Part shown: positions 22,966 through 34,940 of the stretch, in pieces
How positions within the stretch are numbered: position 1 is the first letter of the stretch
How the letters are laid out: every line of letters starts with the position of its first letter
Assembly (NCBI RefSeq): GCF_051020765.1
Contig: NC_134929.1
Coordinates: forward strand, 16,770,635-16,834,634
Length of the DNA stretch: 64,000 nucleotides
Source: Lasioglossum baleicum
Lineage: Eukaryota; Arthropoda; Insecta; Hymenoptera; Halictidae
Reading direction: 5' to 3'
Translations under genes and position numbers: made by a program
The notes under the pieces: model-generated
Seen by the model: the letters and a program-made list of their open reading frames with translations, nothing else
What the model was told of the DNA's origin: nothing
Databases searched by the model: none

Positions 22966-23126
22966 TGCATACGACGATAAAAGTTTCATAACCAAACTCC
23001 AGATGTTCATGCAAAATAAAAACAGATACAGGAGCTAAATATGAATTTATATTCTTCAGTAATATAAGTTTAATGTGGCGAAAATGATATAGCAATACTA
23101 TGAAAGTCTTTTAATAAAGGATGGGC

Positions 23127-24040
23127 CATTTAAGATTTGGAATTTGAATCGGCTATAAAAAAAAAACTAATGAATATTTTTTCAAAGTTATGAGTTTATT
23201 AAAAAGATTGAACCTTTCCATTTAGGAATGGAAGACAACATCATTCAAATGACTGCCACGGCTAGCCTTACAATACCCCATTCGATCAGTCCAATTTTTC
23301 AGTACATGTTCGATTGTTTGGGCCTCTATTTTGTCAATGGCAACTTCGATTTCGTGTTTCAAGTCGTTAATCGTCGCTGGATGGTTAGCGTAACACTTGT
23401 TCTTAATGGCTACCCACAAAAAAAAAGTCCAACGGAGTCAAATCGCAGCTTCGAGGTGGCCAATTGACATCAGCATCTCGGCTGATTATGCGATTTTCGA
23501 AAACAATGCGCAAAAGATCGATTGTTACGTTGGCTGTGTGGCACGTTCCGCCGTCCTGTTGAAACCAAATGTCGTCTATGTCATCCTCTTCAATTTTGGA
23601 AAACAAAAAATCGCTTAGCATGGCGCGGTAGCGATCGCCATTCACTGTAACGGCGTTTCCCTGCTCATTTTCGCAGAAAAATGGCCCAATAATGCCGCCA
23701 GACCAAAATCCGCACCAGACAATCACTCGTTGTGGATGCATTGGTTTCTTCACGATGACGTGTGAATTTTCTGAGCTCCAGATAAAGACAATTTTGCTTA
23801 TTGACGTATCCGCCGAGGTGGAAATGAGAGGCCCAAGCAATCGAAAATGTACTGAAAAATTGGACTGATTAAATGGGGTATTGTAAGGCTAGCCGTGGCA
23901 GTCATTGGAATGATGTTGTCTTCCATTCCTAAATGGAAAGGTTCAATCTTTCTAATAAACTCATAACTTTGAAAAAATATTCATTAGTTTTTTTTTTATA
24001 GCCGATTCAAATTCCAGACGTTAGATGGCCCACCCTGTAT
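23127..24040 (-). mobile_element. Mariner-type element rearranged into a foldback
   Basis: Ends read TGGGCCATTTAAGATTTGG at the left and, inverted, TACAGGGTGGGCCATCTAAC at the right. Roughly 190 bp at each side are inverted copies of each other. This is far longer than a normal mariner terminus and includes the coding end of the transposase, so the 5' part of the element has been replaced by an inverted copy of its 3' part. Confidence 0.8.
23222..23840 (-). pseudogene. Mariner/Tc1-superfamily transposase fragment, frameshifted
   Basis: The minus-strand frame at 23403-23840 contains WFQQDGGTCHTA and NWPPRSCDLTPLDFF, the second and third catalytic-acid regions of a DDE/D transposase. The frame shifts at a run of T (minus strand) near 23415-23425; the remaining C-terminal part, with LKNWTDRMGYCKASRGSHL, continues in another frame to 23222. 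The N-terminal DNA-binding domain and first catalytic region are missing because of the foldback. It cannot encode an active enzyme. Confidence 0.88.
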
Positions 24041-24085
24041 TTCCGCTGTTTTAAATTACTGCATAAATGCATAAAATCCGGAGTC

Positions 24086-26548
24086 TCTAATGCGTCCGGG
24101 AATTAGGCGGATACGTAAATTTTCGCGGCCGCGTTAGCGCTCAATTCCACTAGCCTCGCGGCAAATTGCCGTCCCAATTGATCTCGTCCTCGACGGTTGT
24201 CGGGCTTAATGATTTCTGACTGCAGGAGGCCACGTGCACCGGCACTTTTCCGACTGCGGCCCGGTCTCGATCCGCTGCACTCTGGCCGCGGAACCAACGC
24301 GACGCACGCCTGATGTCACTTCCGGCAGCCCCATTGAACCCGATAAAATCGAGGAAGTTTCGCGGGGGCGTAATCGAAACTGACCTCGCGTGCTATACCA
24401 GACGGGCCGAGCTCGGGCGAATATCGGGACGCCCGAAGACCGGTTTCGAAGTTGCTCGGCTTGGGAAGAAAGTGAAGTCAATTCGCGAACGAAACGTGAC
24501 TTCGGCAACGGTAATCAGCGTCGGGCGAAGATAATCTTGTCAATTATGGAATATTTGCGGCGGTATAATAATTATCTTAATGCACGTCGTCGGTGTATTC
24601 TTTTTCTCTGTTATGGCAAAACTGTAACCGTACTGTGTTGCATTGTTTTTTTTTTTCTTCGCAGCCGATGCTATCTGATACGTTCAAGATAAAGTGTATA
24701 GGTACATACTTATGTATGAAGCGAATGAGAATGATTAATATTGTACTAGAAGATTGCAGAACCTAGAAAGTGGAGCATGTTCCGATATCTTATAACATTA
24801 TATGTTGCAAAGGCTTGTAATAATATTGGATGATGATAACTCAGGCAAATAATGTGTTGTAATCGGTACTTCTGATGCTCGGAGTTTGCAAGATAGTTAT
24901 TAAGAGCTTTCGAGTTAATAGCAACGTAGATTACATCAAGATTTAGTGATTAATATAGTTGCTTTATTTCAGACGCAGAAGTTTGACTTCTAAGTGTTGT
25001 TGATTGCATGGAAACAGAAATTTTAATGAAGACGTACCAGTCAAGAGTAAAGAAAAATGTTTAAACTATAGATTCAGATAATTGGATATCTGTTGCTTTC
25101 GAAACCAAGCGCGCAATTATTATTTCTCAGAGCACACACACTAAACATTACAACTTTCATATAACGAGAGTTATTTTCACGTAATTAAAAAATCAATATA
25201 TATTTTCTATGCTTTCTATAACTTTCAATACTTTCACAGCCACGTTACAATTAATAAATAATGTCTTCAAATATCATTTTTACTTTTTACTAATACTTTG
25301 TTCGAGATATTTAGAGGCTACATGAAATTAACAACAAATATTTCAACGTACTTGGCTAGTTTTTCTTTCGTGGAAATTGTATACTCAAATATATTCAGAA
25401 TAAGAAACGTTAGATGGTCAACCAATGCTTTCAGCGAACTATGTCTCCCGGTTCGATCGTGCGCTTGCGGTCATCGAAGTCTCCGATCATCGAATGAACT
25501 CTTCATTGGATCTCCTTGTCCCAATTAAACATCCTGTTTAATTTGGACATCTTATCCAAATTAAACAGCCTATGATTTATTGCTCATTCAATAGTGCAAT
25601 AAAAGCAAAAATCTTATATAAATTTTCAACCCTCCATCTTAACCGGAAGAGTAATTACGGGGTAAAATGGAAAAAATAGTTTTCAGACTATTTTCCCTAT
25701 TTAGTCGCATGTGAAAATTCTAAAAAAAAAATCAAACAGATGTGAAATATACCTAGATACATATACTGCAATTAATTCGGATTTTTAAGTTGGAAATCGA
25801 GGTTCTAAAAACTCAGAAAGTCGGGAAAATGTAGATTTCAGTATCAGTGTATTGTTCACGAATTTTTTTCAGATTTTTTGGGCGAGGTGCACCGTGGTAA
25901 AAAATGATTAAAACAGCCTTTTTCAAGTCCACGTGGTGACGACGAGAAGCGAGAGAAGAATCCTGTTCGAGTGAACATAGTTGATCGTGCACCGTCATTC
26001 AAGAGCACGCGCGGCTCTCTCGAACGTTCATGCACGACTCGGCCGACTACAATGAACGCGATGGGACCCGTAAATTCGGGCTGGTTCGGACGTTTGTGTA
26101 TTTAGGATCACAACGTGTCGGCCCTTCCGTGGAAGAAGGTCCCCGTCCTCGAACGCGAAGAACCGGAGGACCTCGTTCAAACAAGCTGAAACCATTTTTC
26201 TTTCTCGAAGCCGGGGAGAACGGCGCGTCTGGCATCGCAACTCCGGCCACGTTTCGCTCTCGCAAAGTGGGAGCTGCAGACGGGGCAACGAAGCATGATA
26301 ATCGCGCATGGAATTTCGGGAAACTGTGTTACCTTGGCGCATTCGAATGCTAATGCTGCGTACCACGGACGAGTAGCACAAAACGCGTTAGGAGAATTTC
26401 TTTTGTATTTCTCAGTTACCCCAATGATTCTAAATATTCTCTTATCTTAGCTGATTGAAAAATTTCAGCGTCAAGTTTTCTTTCACACCAGACATATAAA
26501 AATAATCAGATTAAATTTATTTGAACTTTGTGCGGTTCATATTATTTG
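24086..26548. other. Long non-coding stretch with two GC-rich blocks
   Basis: GC-rich at about 24100-24540 and 25980-26370, AT-rich elsewhere. Both blocks show overlapping ORFs on both strands (for example 24206-24508, 26028-26381) that I read as compositional. A small palindrome around 'aattaaacatcctgtttaat' lies near 25525. Confidence 0.3.
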
Positions 26549-26744
26549 TGCGGTTGGCAAGAAAGTAATTTCGGTATTTTAAGGTGAAGTAAACTGGGAT
26601 TTTTTTATTCAAACGATGAACTTTAGTCAATAAAATATTTTCTTATTTAAATTAAAATATCTTATTCATTAAAGTTCATTACTTGAATAAAAAATTGGGC
26701 TCCATTTCACCTTAAAATACTGAAATTACTTTCTTGCCGATCCA
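26549..26744. mobile_element. Mariner-type MITE, ~195 bp
   Basis: Left GGTTGGCAAGAAAGTAATTT and right AAATTACTTTCTTGCCGATC are inverted, and the similarity runs through 'cggtattttaaggtgaa'. The interior arms ('aacgatgaactttagtcaat' and inverse) also pair, so nearly the whole element folds on itself. Confidence 0.8.
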
Positions 26745-28581
26745 ATATAATATCTGCGATATTAAATATATTTATGTAATTATTTACGACGGAATCACTT
26801 TTATAATTTCCGTACTTGTGAAATAAAAAATATGGAAGGATAAGGAATTTTGTATTCTATGATGTTTAGATTGTTCTTATATTAAAATAGTATCTGTTTT
26901 TTAAGGTACGAATCGTAGGCGAATTTTAAAAAATTTTTGACTATAATATTGCAGTGATCCGTTTGTTGTTTACTTCAGTTTGGCGAATAAGTATATATGG
27001 GTGAAAAGGTTAATGAACTTCTGCGTTGCTTACGCAAACAACTGTTTTGTTCTGGTAGACGGAGTGGGTTGATGATAATGTTCTTTATCGCGACACATTT
27101 TTGCCAGTCTGTTGGTGATCTACTTAAATGACGCACATTACACAGTAGCATTTCACCAAGTTCAATGAGTGCTGAAGTCATTATTAAAAAATTTACTTTT
27201 TCACGATAAATATCTGTGTGCACACAAATATATCTTTTTAAGGATCCCGTGGAAGTAACATAGATTAAAAGGATATTCGCACGGGGCCACGCCTTGTTTT
27301 CCGAACGAATGCAAACCCCTTTTGTATGCCTTTTCAATTTTCCGTTCCAATCGATCCCTCGAAACGTGAAATATTATGCGAACATACGTATGAAAAAATA
27401 GCAAGGGTGAGTTGTGCAGTTTGTTATTGTTGAATGTATAATATAGTATCCTAATATCTCCACCCCATTTTACGATCACTATAGACCTCAAATTTTAGGG
27501 TGCACGTTCCACTAAAAACGTATGACACAATTTAATACGCAACTATAAAAAAGATATTTAGAAATCTGAATAATTTATATAGAGGATATCAAATAAATTG
27601 TTGCTCGTTCACGTGTTGCTGTGTTATGGCGCGTTTATTTTTGCGTTAACCTACTGCACCTATTTCCACGAAGCGTGCAAAAACGACAGAGAAAAAGAAG
27701 ACGGAAAGAAACTTGTTGCAAATAACGTCGAGCAACGTGATCGATAAAGATCGACGGCCACGGTGAAACGCATTTTACCGGTGAAAGCCGGCAGACAAAA
27801 AGAATAAACGTTGGAAAACGCGAAATAAAAGATCCCATTCGATACTGTTTTAAATACGCTCCGCCTGCTAAACGTTATTACTGTCCGTTCTCACGCATTA
27901 AGAGCCTCCGGGCAAAAACGAAAGAAATCCGCTCACTACATAATTGCGGTGCTGGCTGTTAGAATGGCCTCGCGCCGTCTCGGAAGAAACCATATTCCAC
28001 CCGAGGAAATACGATCGCTTCTCACGAAAATTTCCAATAACATGTTTCACTCGTGCGAAAATAAACGAACCTGATTGCCGCGCGAACATGAATTTTCGAG
28101 GCGATAAACGGATTATCGGTTTTCGCAAAAAGTTGCGCTTGTTCTCGAGGCAGTTTCCAACGTTAACTAATCTCTTAAGCGTTAAACGAAATTATCGGTA
28201 ATTGCAAGAACATTTTATCACAAACACATGTAGATTCAATATTTGATTTACTGTAAAACTAGATTCTTTTTATTGAAATTGGAATAAAAAGATAAAAATA
28301 GAAGTTTTCACAGTACTATTTATGATCCCTTACAGTTTTCCTCGCAATTAAATTTTTCGGATTATGCGAAAAATTATAGAGATACCAATTTCATAAAAAT
28401 TCAGTGTCGAGATATTGTTGAAACCATCATTGTCAATTTTTTCAGAATTCTTTATAAATTGCACCGTTGTTAAAAAAAAATCAATATCAATATTCTGTAC
28501 TGGGTAATTGAAAATCTTCTGCTCTAATTTTTGTCGCAGTTCCTCCAGTCATCCCGTTGATCCGAGCCAATCGTTAATGGA
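26745..28581. other. Non-coding stretch, nothing recognised
   Basis: AT-rich, becoming GC-balanced at 27640-28200. A strong donor-like 'caagggtgagttg' near 27402 has no exon before it. No gene is supported. Confidence 0.3.
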
Positions 28582-28893
28582 TCAGATTCTTGCTCGAGGA
28601 GCAATCGTGAGAAAGCGAAGTTGCGAATCGATCGATCGGTCCTTCTCCGCATAGAATCGAAGCATACCGTAAAATCCGATGGGAATAAATTTCCGGCGTA
28701 TTCTCACGTTCAATCGTTCGCGGAAGGACGCGATTTCCTGCCCGAGGATTTGATTCATTCTATCCGCAAGGACCACGAGGTATTCCGGCGTAATACAGGG
28801 TGCTGTGCCCGATGCCAATCGCCGGGACTGGCTAGAAATGATAAACAAATTCCATCAGGGAACTACCGTTGCTTGGAAATCCTCGATTTTTAA
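28582..28893. other. Ambiguous open region on both strands
   Basis: The minus strand reads …EYLVVLADRMNQILGQEI… (28582-28848) and the plus strand reads …AEGRDFLPEDLIHSIRKD… ending before CACGAG/GTATTC (28621-28893). Each looks mildly protein-like, but they overlap completely, so at most one can be an exon. No domain is recognised on either strand. Confidence 0.2.
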
Positions 28894-31859
28894 ACCAACC
28901 GTGTCCGGAAGCTTTTCCATGATTGCAGATGCAGGAAGTGGACTATGAAAAACTTGTTTTATCAAGAGAAACGGAAGACTAATCGAACGTTCAAAGAACC
29001 AACTGAAAGAAGTTGTTAGAAGGAAGAAACAAGTTTTATGTACGAATAGCGCCAAATAAACTTCAAAAAGAATTAATAAAAAGTGTCTTGTTAACGATAA
29101 AAATGAACAAGAAATTCCTCGCGGTAACATATCCAACTTAACAAATACTAGAGTCCCGATAAAATAGTCTCGTATAAATAGCCTCTAATCTAATTCGAGG
29201 CTGTGAGTGGAATTAATAATTGAAAGCGTGGGTCAACGGAGCAATAAATAACATATTTCTGTCGGAGTGCGCGGACGGAGCATAAATAACAGAAATGTAA
29301 TTTCACGGATTGATATGAAACACAGTCTCTCGTACGGCTTTACAACCGTTAAATAATACAGAAGTAAATACGCGTGTCGGTGTCAGTTTCTACGGACAAG
29401 ATCGTGGAAATCCGAGCCGGTTCTCGAGATACTTTGAAACATCGCGTCGCAACATCGATTGTTGAGCACGATCAGCCGTAATTAAGTAACAGCCAGGGCC
29501 GTTTCGAAATCATTTCATAACGAGACCTACATTCAGCCGGCCTGAAATTCGTTTCATTCCCGGTGTGGGTATACGTTTCATCCGCTTCGCGCCGTGCTCG
29601 AACACAATTAGAGCACAATTACCGGATAAAAGAACAAGAGGATCATGATATTGTTCATCGCTTTTATATTGCTCGCGATTAAACTCGGAACGCCATTGTT
29701 TCATCCTTTCACCGGCGACAATGCCACGCGGGTTTCACACTTTTCAATCCTCCGTTCTCGATGCTTATAATTGGGACTGAGAACTTCCATTTTTCACAGA
29801 TTATTTTATAACAACCTCGGCGACGGAAGAAATTTATAACATATTTACAAGTTTAAGAAATAAAATTTAAATGTTGTTACACGCATTCTCTGGCATTTTG
29901 AAAGCCAGGAAATTTTATGTAACATTATATATTCCAGCATGTATAGAATTCTGCAGTTCAATGTACTGTATCGATCTTCACGTACAATAAATTCCGCTGA
30001 AATGTCTCGTAAAGTGAATAGCGCAAGATAAATATTGTACATTTTTAAACATTTCACAAGACTCGAGAGAATTCGATTGCGCAAGATACGGATTACGTTT
30101 TCACGACGATGCAACGACGACAACGTTTCATCGTGATAAATTGTAAAGATCGCCACGATCCACGGACAACCTATAAATACGCGGATTAAATCTCTCGATC
30201 CGGGCGTGTCGATTATGCAGTTCCCGAGAAAGAATTGTCGCGATCGGTACAGTGAGTCGCGTAATCCTAAAATCACAGTAGCTTACGCGTAGACCAGGCT
30301 TCTGAATTAAAAATGATCCTGCTCTGAACGTGAAACGATTCTCTGGATTAAACACGTGGAACAGTGGACGCGTTTCTTCGATCGGTAAATAATAATAAAG
30401 AAAAACCGGATAATATAAAGATATTACAGCGAAGTATATATCATGAGTGCTTTTATATATTTGTTTCTCAACACATTTTGTAGTACATAAATAATTTTAT
30501 ATGCTATTAAGAATTGTTGGAAAGGGGAATTCCTGAATTACTTAATGCAAAATACAAAATGTTCTGCAACTGTTGCGGAAAACGTTTGCAATTTAGGAAT
30601 TTCTTTTTTTATTGAATAATTTCGGTAGGTAAAAAATGATATAATCGTATTGTTTAATTCTTTTAATGTTATGTACGTTACTTGCAGTATTTCTAAAAAA
30701 ACAGGAAGCTTCGGGATAAAAATCCGTAGTATATTTATCAAAAACGCCGAGGACGGTGTTATCAGTAGGTTAATACGCGTCAAGGAATATTAATATTCAT
30801 TAAAGCCCGGCGCAGAGTATTCGTCGCAGGAGATTCGATTAACCACGCGCAATTCTCCCCTCAAAGGGCCACGACGCTTTTCCAGGCGAAAGAAATTAAG
30901 CCGTCGAACAAAAGCGCCACAGACACACCGGTTGCTCGCTGAAATATTCATGCTAGAGCTACTTATGTCCACTCTACTTTCGAGCCGAGCTACCACGGAT
31001 CATTAGAACGGCCTGAAATGACGTAGAACCGTCCTCGTTCCTCGCTGTATTCCCCGTTCATTGTCCGCGAACGGTTTACGACAATGGTCGTGGAAAAAGC
31101 GAAAGAAAAAAATGTCGGGGGGTAAAAATTGGGGCAGAAAGAGATTTTTCGCAGGACCGCCGATGAAGAGATCGCTAAACCGTAATGTCATCGTGATTCT
31201 TCACAGTGTCGAGGAACAGGGGAATTCGGATTGATCTCTTTCCGTACGTCGAGGCCGAGCCATTAAGTGCTCGTTTGCGGGATTTTGGGGTTCTGTTTTT
31301 CATCATCGTGAAAAATCGAAATCCACGTCGCCTCGGTGCTCGGGCGATGGTGAAACGAAGGGGGACGATCGAAAAAACGATAGATAAACGGACTCTACAC
31401 ACGATCGAGCGTAACTTATCTGCGACGCACTGGCGCAATATGGCCCAGAAACGCAACACACCGCGAGATATCGTGTGCCGACCTTATGTCGCTTTTAGGG
31501 AAAATCGGGCATGCGCTTCTGGGACGCTGTTTTAATAAATCCCCTTTACTTCGTCACCCTAGACCGTACCTCAATTTCACGCATTTTCCGATGAATATAA
31601 TCCGTAATCGTTCATTCTGATTTTTCTACTGTGTGTGCGCGAGGACAATTTTTACAAATCCGAAAAAAAAGAAAGTATGCAAATTTAATTGGTTACGTGA
31701 GAACTGGACTTGTTCTTGCAAGCCATAATTTCTTTAACTCATAACTCCTTACTAGACTTCTACCTGAATTGTAACGAACTGGAGTGAAATAGAAAGTTTT
31801 CTTTCTCAATATGTTTAACAGATTGAAAATAATGTAACAGTATCTTTAAATTCTTCTAA
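28894..31859. other. Long non-coding stretch
   Basis: Alternating AT-rich and GC-balanced DNA. ORFs up to 143 codons (29845-30276, minus, GTG start) and overlapping frames near 31175-31535 have no domain or splice support. No repeats with clear ends were seen. Confidence 0.3.
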
Positions 31860-31861
31860 TA

Positions 31862-31941
31862 TTGGGTTGGCAAATAAGTTCGTTCGGTATTTGTGATTTA
31901 TTCCACTCGAAAAAACCGAACGAACTTATTTGCCAACCCAA
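31862..31941. mobile_element. Minimal mariner MITE, 80 bp
   Basis: TTGGGTTGGCAAATAAGTTC at the left is exactly inverted at the right, with TA on both flanks (31860-31861, 31942-31943). Only about 25 bp separate the 27-bp arms, so the element is little more than two terminal repeats. Confidence 0.9.
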
Positions 31942-31943
31942 TA

Positions 31944-34570
31944 TTTTCACCGTTTCAAATTGCGCCTTGAATTACAAAGATAAAATAGGAAAATTAAATT
32001 ACGATGTGGTAAATATCTTATTGACGTTGCAAAATTTTTCAGACCGATCAATTTCCTCCGAGCATCATGAAGAACCTAACGGGTGAGCTGAAATTTCTAA
32101 TTGACACATTCGATTCCCACAAAAAAAAAGGTGGCAAAGTCAGGGCGTGGAAAGTGGCCACAAAGCGTTCGAATAGAAACGGATAGTGGGGCTGACGGGA
32201 GGATGCCCTCGTAAATCAAGCCGAGAAGCTGATCGAAATTCGCGATCCATCGACGAATTCATCGGTCCCGTTAGCTGGCCAGAAATTGCCAGGAGAACGA
32301 TCGCGAGCTTCTTTATTTCTTCTCCGAGCGCCGAGGGCCACGATAATTAAGGACAGACGATTACAGGCCCCGAAGGAAACCCTATCACCTGTTCCTCCAA
32401 AAGAAAAAATCGCGCTATTCCCACCACGTACTTGCGAACTTTAGTCTTGTTAATCGCGTTCCGATAGAGCCGAGTTTCGGAGTCATTCCTAACGGTGGAA
32501 ATTGACGCTCATTACACTGTCGTTAAAAGCTTCAGAGAAAGGTTCTAAGTGGCCGTGACTGCTCCTCAAGAGGGCCCTCTAATGAGGTCACCCTGATATG
32601 GATCATTTCTGAGACAAAAACAACGAGGTATAGTTAGACTGCAAATTATTGTATGTTTATTACAAAAGTGGGTTAAGTCAACTTCTCAAAATATTCTAAG
32701 CGTATCAAAATACTGAATTTTGTAATGCTTGCAGACAATTTTCCATAACTTATGCTGCTTGCCATATAGATGGTGATCATTTTCGTTTTATTTCAATTTA
32801 AATTTCTGTTACCAGCCAGGTTCAAAATCGGCCAATTTCTAGCATTGTCCTGTGAAATTTCAACATTTCCATTACTGTACGATATAAAATCTTTCTCGAA
32901 TCTTAATTGAATTCCATTACTTGTTGCAATATTCAACAATTCGCACACACGCAATCTGTTCTCTTCGAGCTACTATTATGTAGAAATTCTACGCGTCGAT
33001 TTCTGCTCCAATTATAAAATTTCTCTCGAACAGGTTTTTTTCGCGCGACCGAATCGTCCGCGAATGTTCTATGCACGCTAGACCCGTCGCCGCTATCATT
33101 GCCGAGAATTCTCGGCCGAGCAGCCGCGAACAAAGCGAACCTATTCTAGCACCCAACTAACCACGCACCTAAGCGTAATTGAATTTCACGCGGAATTAAG
33201 CCGACCGATCGAGTCGCTTTTAATAATGCCCCAGCGACGTTCAATATTTATAAAGCGCTGTGCGTAACGGGACAGGGACGACAAGGTTAACGAAGGTCTC
33301 GGGGAAGCGTCTGTAATTAGACGACATTTTGTTCGGTGCAAAGCTCTCGGCATGATACAAGCCGGGCTTGCTTCCCGGTCTCGAGGGACGGGTGTGTTTG
33401 TAAAGGACCTGCGTTAAGAACCCACAGGACCTACTTACTCGTTCGGCCACCTGCCTTTCTGGTCCGAAAAACAAGACCAACACAAGATCCCACTTCCCTC
33501 TGCCGAACTTTCCTCTGACCTTCTTAGGGCCAGCCCTTCGCTCGATTCTTTATTCCCTCTTTTGAATATCAAATCTCGGAGTGGCTGATCTTTTTCTTTT
33601 ATTTATTCAACAGATCGGAATGCTGATCCAACTCACTACCGTGTGACACTGTCTGACGTAATGCTCCCTTTTACACCCTAAATAATCATCTGGGAAACGT
33701 GCGTCTAAATTGTGGACGTTTATGCATTCAAGACAAAAATCAGCCGACGTCGTTTCAGACACTAGACATTATTGAAATTGTCAAAAAAAAGATAATCATA
33801 GTTGCTTATCTCTTTTTCCTTTTTATACGGACCATTTTCGGTTTGCTTTGATTTATATCGCTCCGAAGCCTTTTGTATCACTTCTGCAAACACATTGACG
33901 GCTGCCGTTTGTTATTTCCAGTGTCCACGGTAAAATTGATCTCTGGCTCAACCGAACAATATACCGTCGCTAAATATCCGGAAGAAATGAATTTCTATTT
34001 TGAATTTCGAACTTAACAGCCATGACCGTGCACGACCGTTCCACTGATACTTGATTTATGACCGCACTAATGTACTCCAACTTTTTATTGTCCGCGCGAT
34101 AAAACATTGAGAAGCGTTACGAATAAATGTTATTTGCTTCGAAAGGAAGTATCAAATATACAGGAATCCTACCCTAGTTTCAGAAATAAGGGGTGAGATG
34201 GTCTCACTGCCACCTGGGGTGGCTGACAATGTGTCCCATATATCACGTAAAAAGGTTTCGGTTTGATCTAAAATTGTGAAAAAAGGTACACGTCACCGGA
34301 TCACTTCTGATCGAATAATTTGTAACACGCGGTACGCCCCTGGGCATTGAAAACCTGTTATGTACCACTATCTCGGGTATAAAAAGCTAATAGCTTGAAA
34401 GCAATAGTTACACGTATTTGATAAAAATTCGTGACGTTCGTCAATTCTTAATGTCAAATATATGCTCGTAGAATTATACGAGCTTACGGATTAAATGTTT
34501 ATGAATTATATAATGGAAAATGGAATGTGAGCTTCATTCGAAAAATTTTTGTAATTATATACATACGTAC
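31944..34570. other. Long non-coding stretch
   Basis: Mostly GC-balanced at 32100-32600 and 33000-33700. A minus-strand ORF at 33241-33483 contains a donor-like GAACGA/GTAAGTAGG (near 33430) but no matching acceptor with domain support. No gene is called. Confidence 0.3.
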
Positions 34571-34578
34571 CAGATAAT

Positions 34579-34732
34579 TAAACTGCGGATCTTTATTATA
34601 TCAAAATTGTTGGAAAATTTTAAAAATTGCAGATGTCAATATATGATTTCTCCTCTATCAAAATCATTAAGGGAGGAAATAACATCTAATTTATAATAAA
34701 AATAAATATTTTGCATGAAGATCCCCAGTCTA
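34579..34732. mobile_element. hAT-like MITE, 154 bp, perfect 8-bp TSD
   Basis: Starts TAAACTGCGGATCTTTATTA and ends GCATGAAGATCCCCAGTCTA. CAGATAAT flanks both sides (34571-34578, 34733-34740). It sits just past the 3' end of the minus-strand gene at 34941-35999. Confidence 0.88.
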
Positions 34733-34940
34733 CAGATAATACAATGTCCCATAAAACGTAAATCGTTAAAATTGTACAAATTATTTGTTTCTCACGAAAT
34801 TTTAATCGTTTTAAAATAATACTATGCTCTGAATTTAGACGAAGTTGCTGTTTTGATGTACTTTCAATGTTTTCCACTGATGACCTTGATCACCGCAACA
34901 AAGTCAACAACAGAGTCATACTATTCAACCAGAATTTCAT

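Larger units (their letters stand above)
22998..24085. mobile_element. hAT-like MITE interrupted by a mariner relic
   Basis: A decayed left end ('ccagatgttcatgcaaaata') at about 23004 and a right end ('aatgcataaaatccggagtct') at about 24065 are MITE termini; sub-terminal 'ccgctgttttaaattac' agrees. The mariner element lies between them. Confidence 0.55.

Noticed and set aside
26028..26381. Mirror ORFs of about 110 codons on both strands
   Set aside because: Mutually antisense, with no sign to prefer either.
31862..32086. 74-codon frame starting in the 80-bp mariner MITE
   Set aside because: Begins inside a terminal repeat and has no domain.
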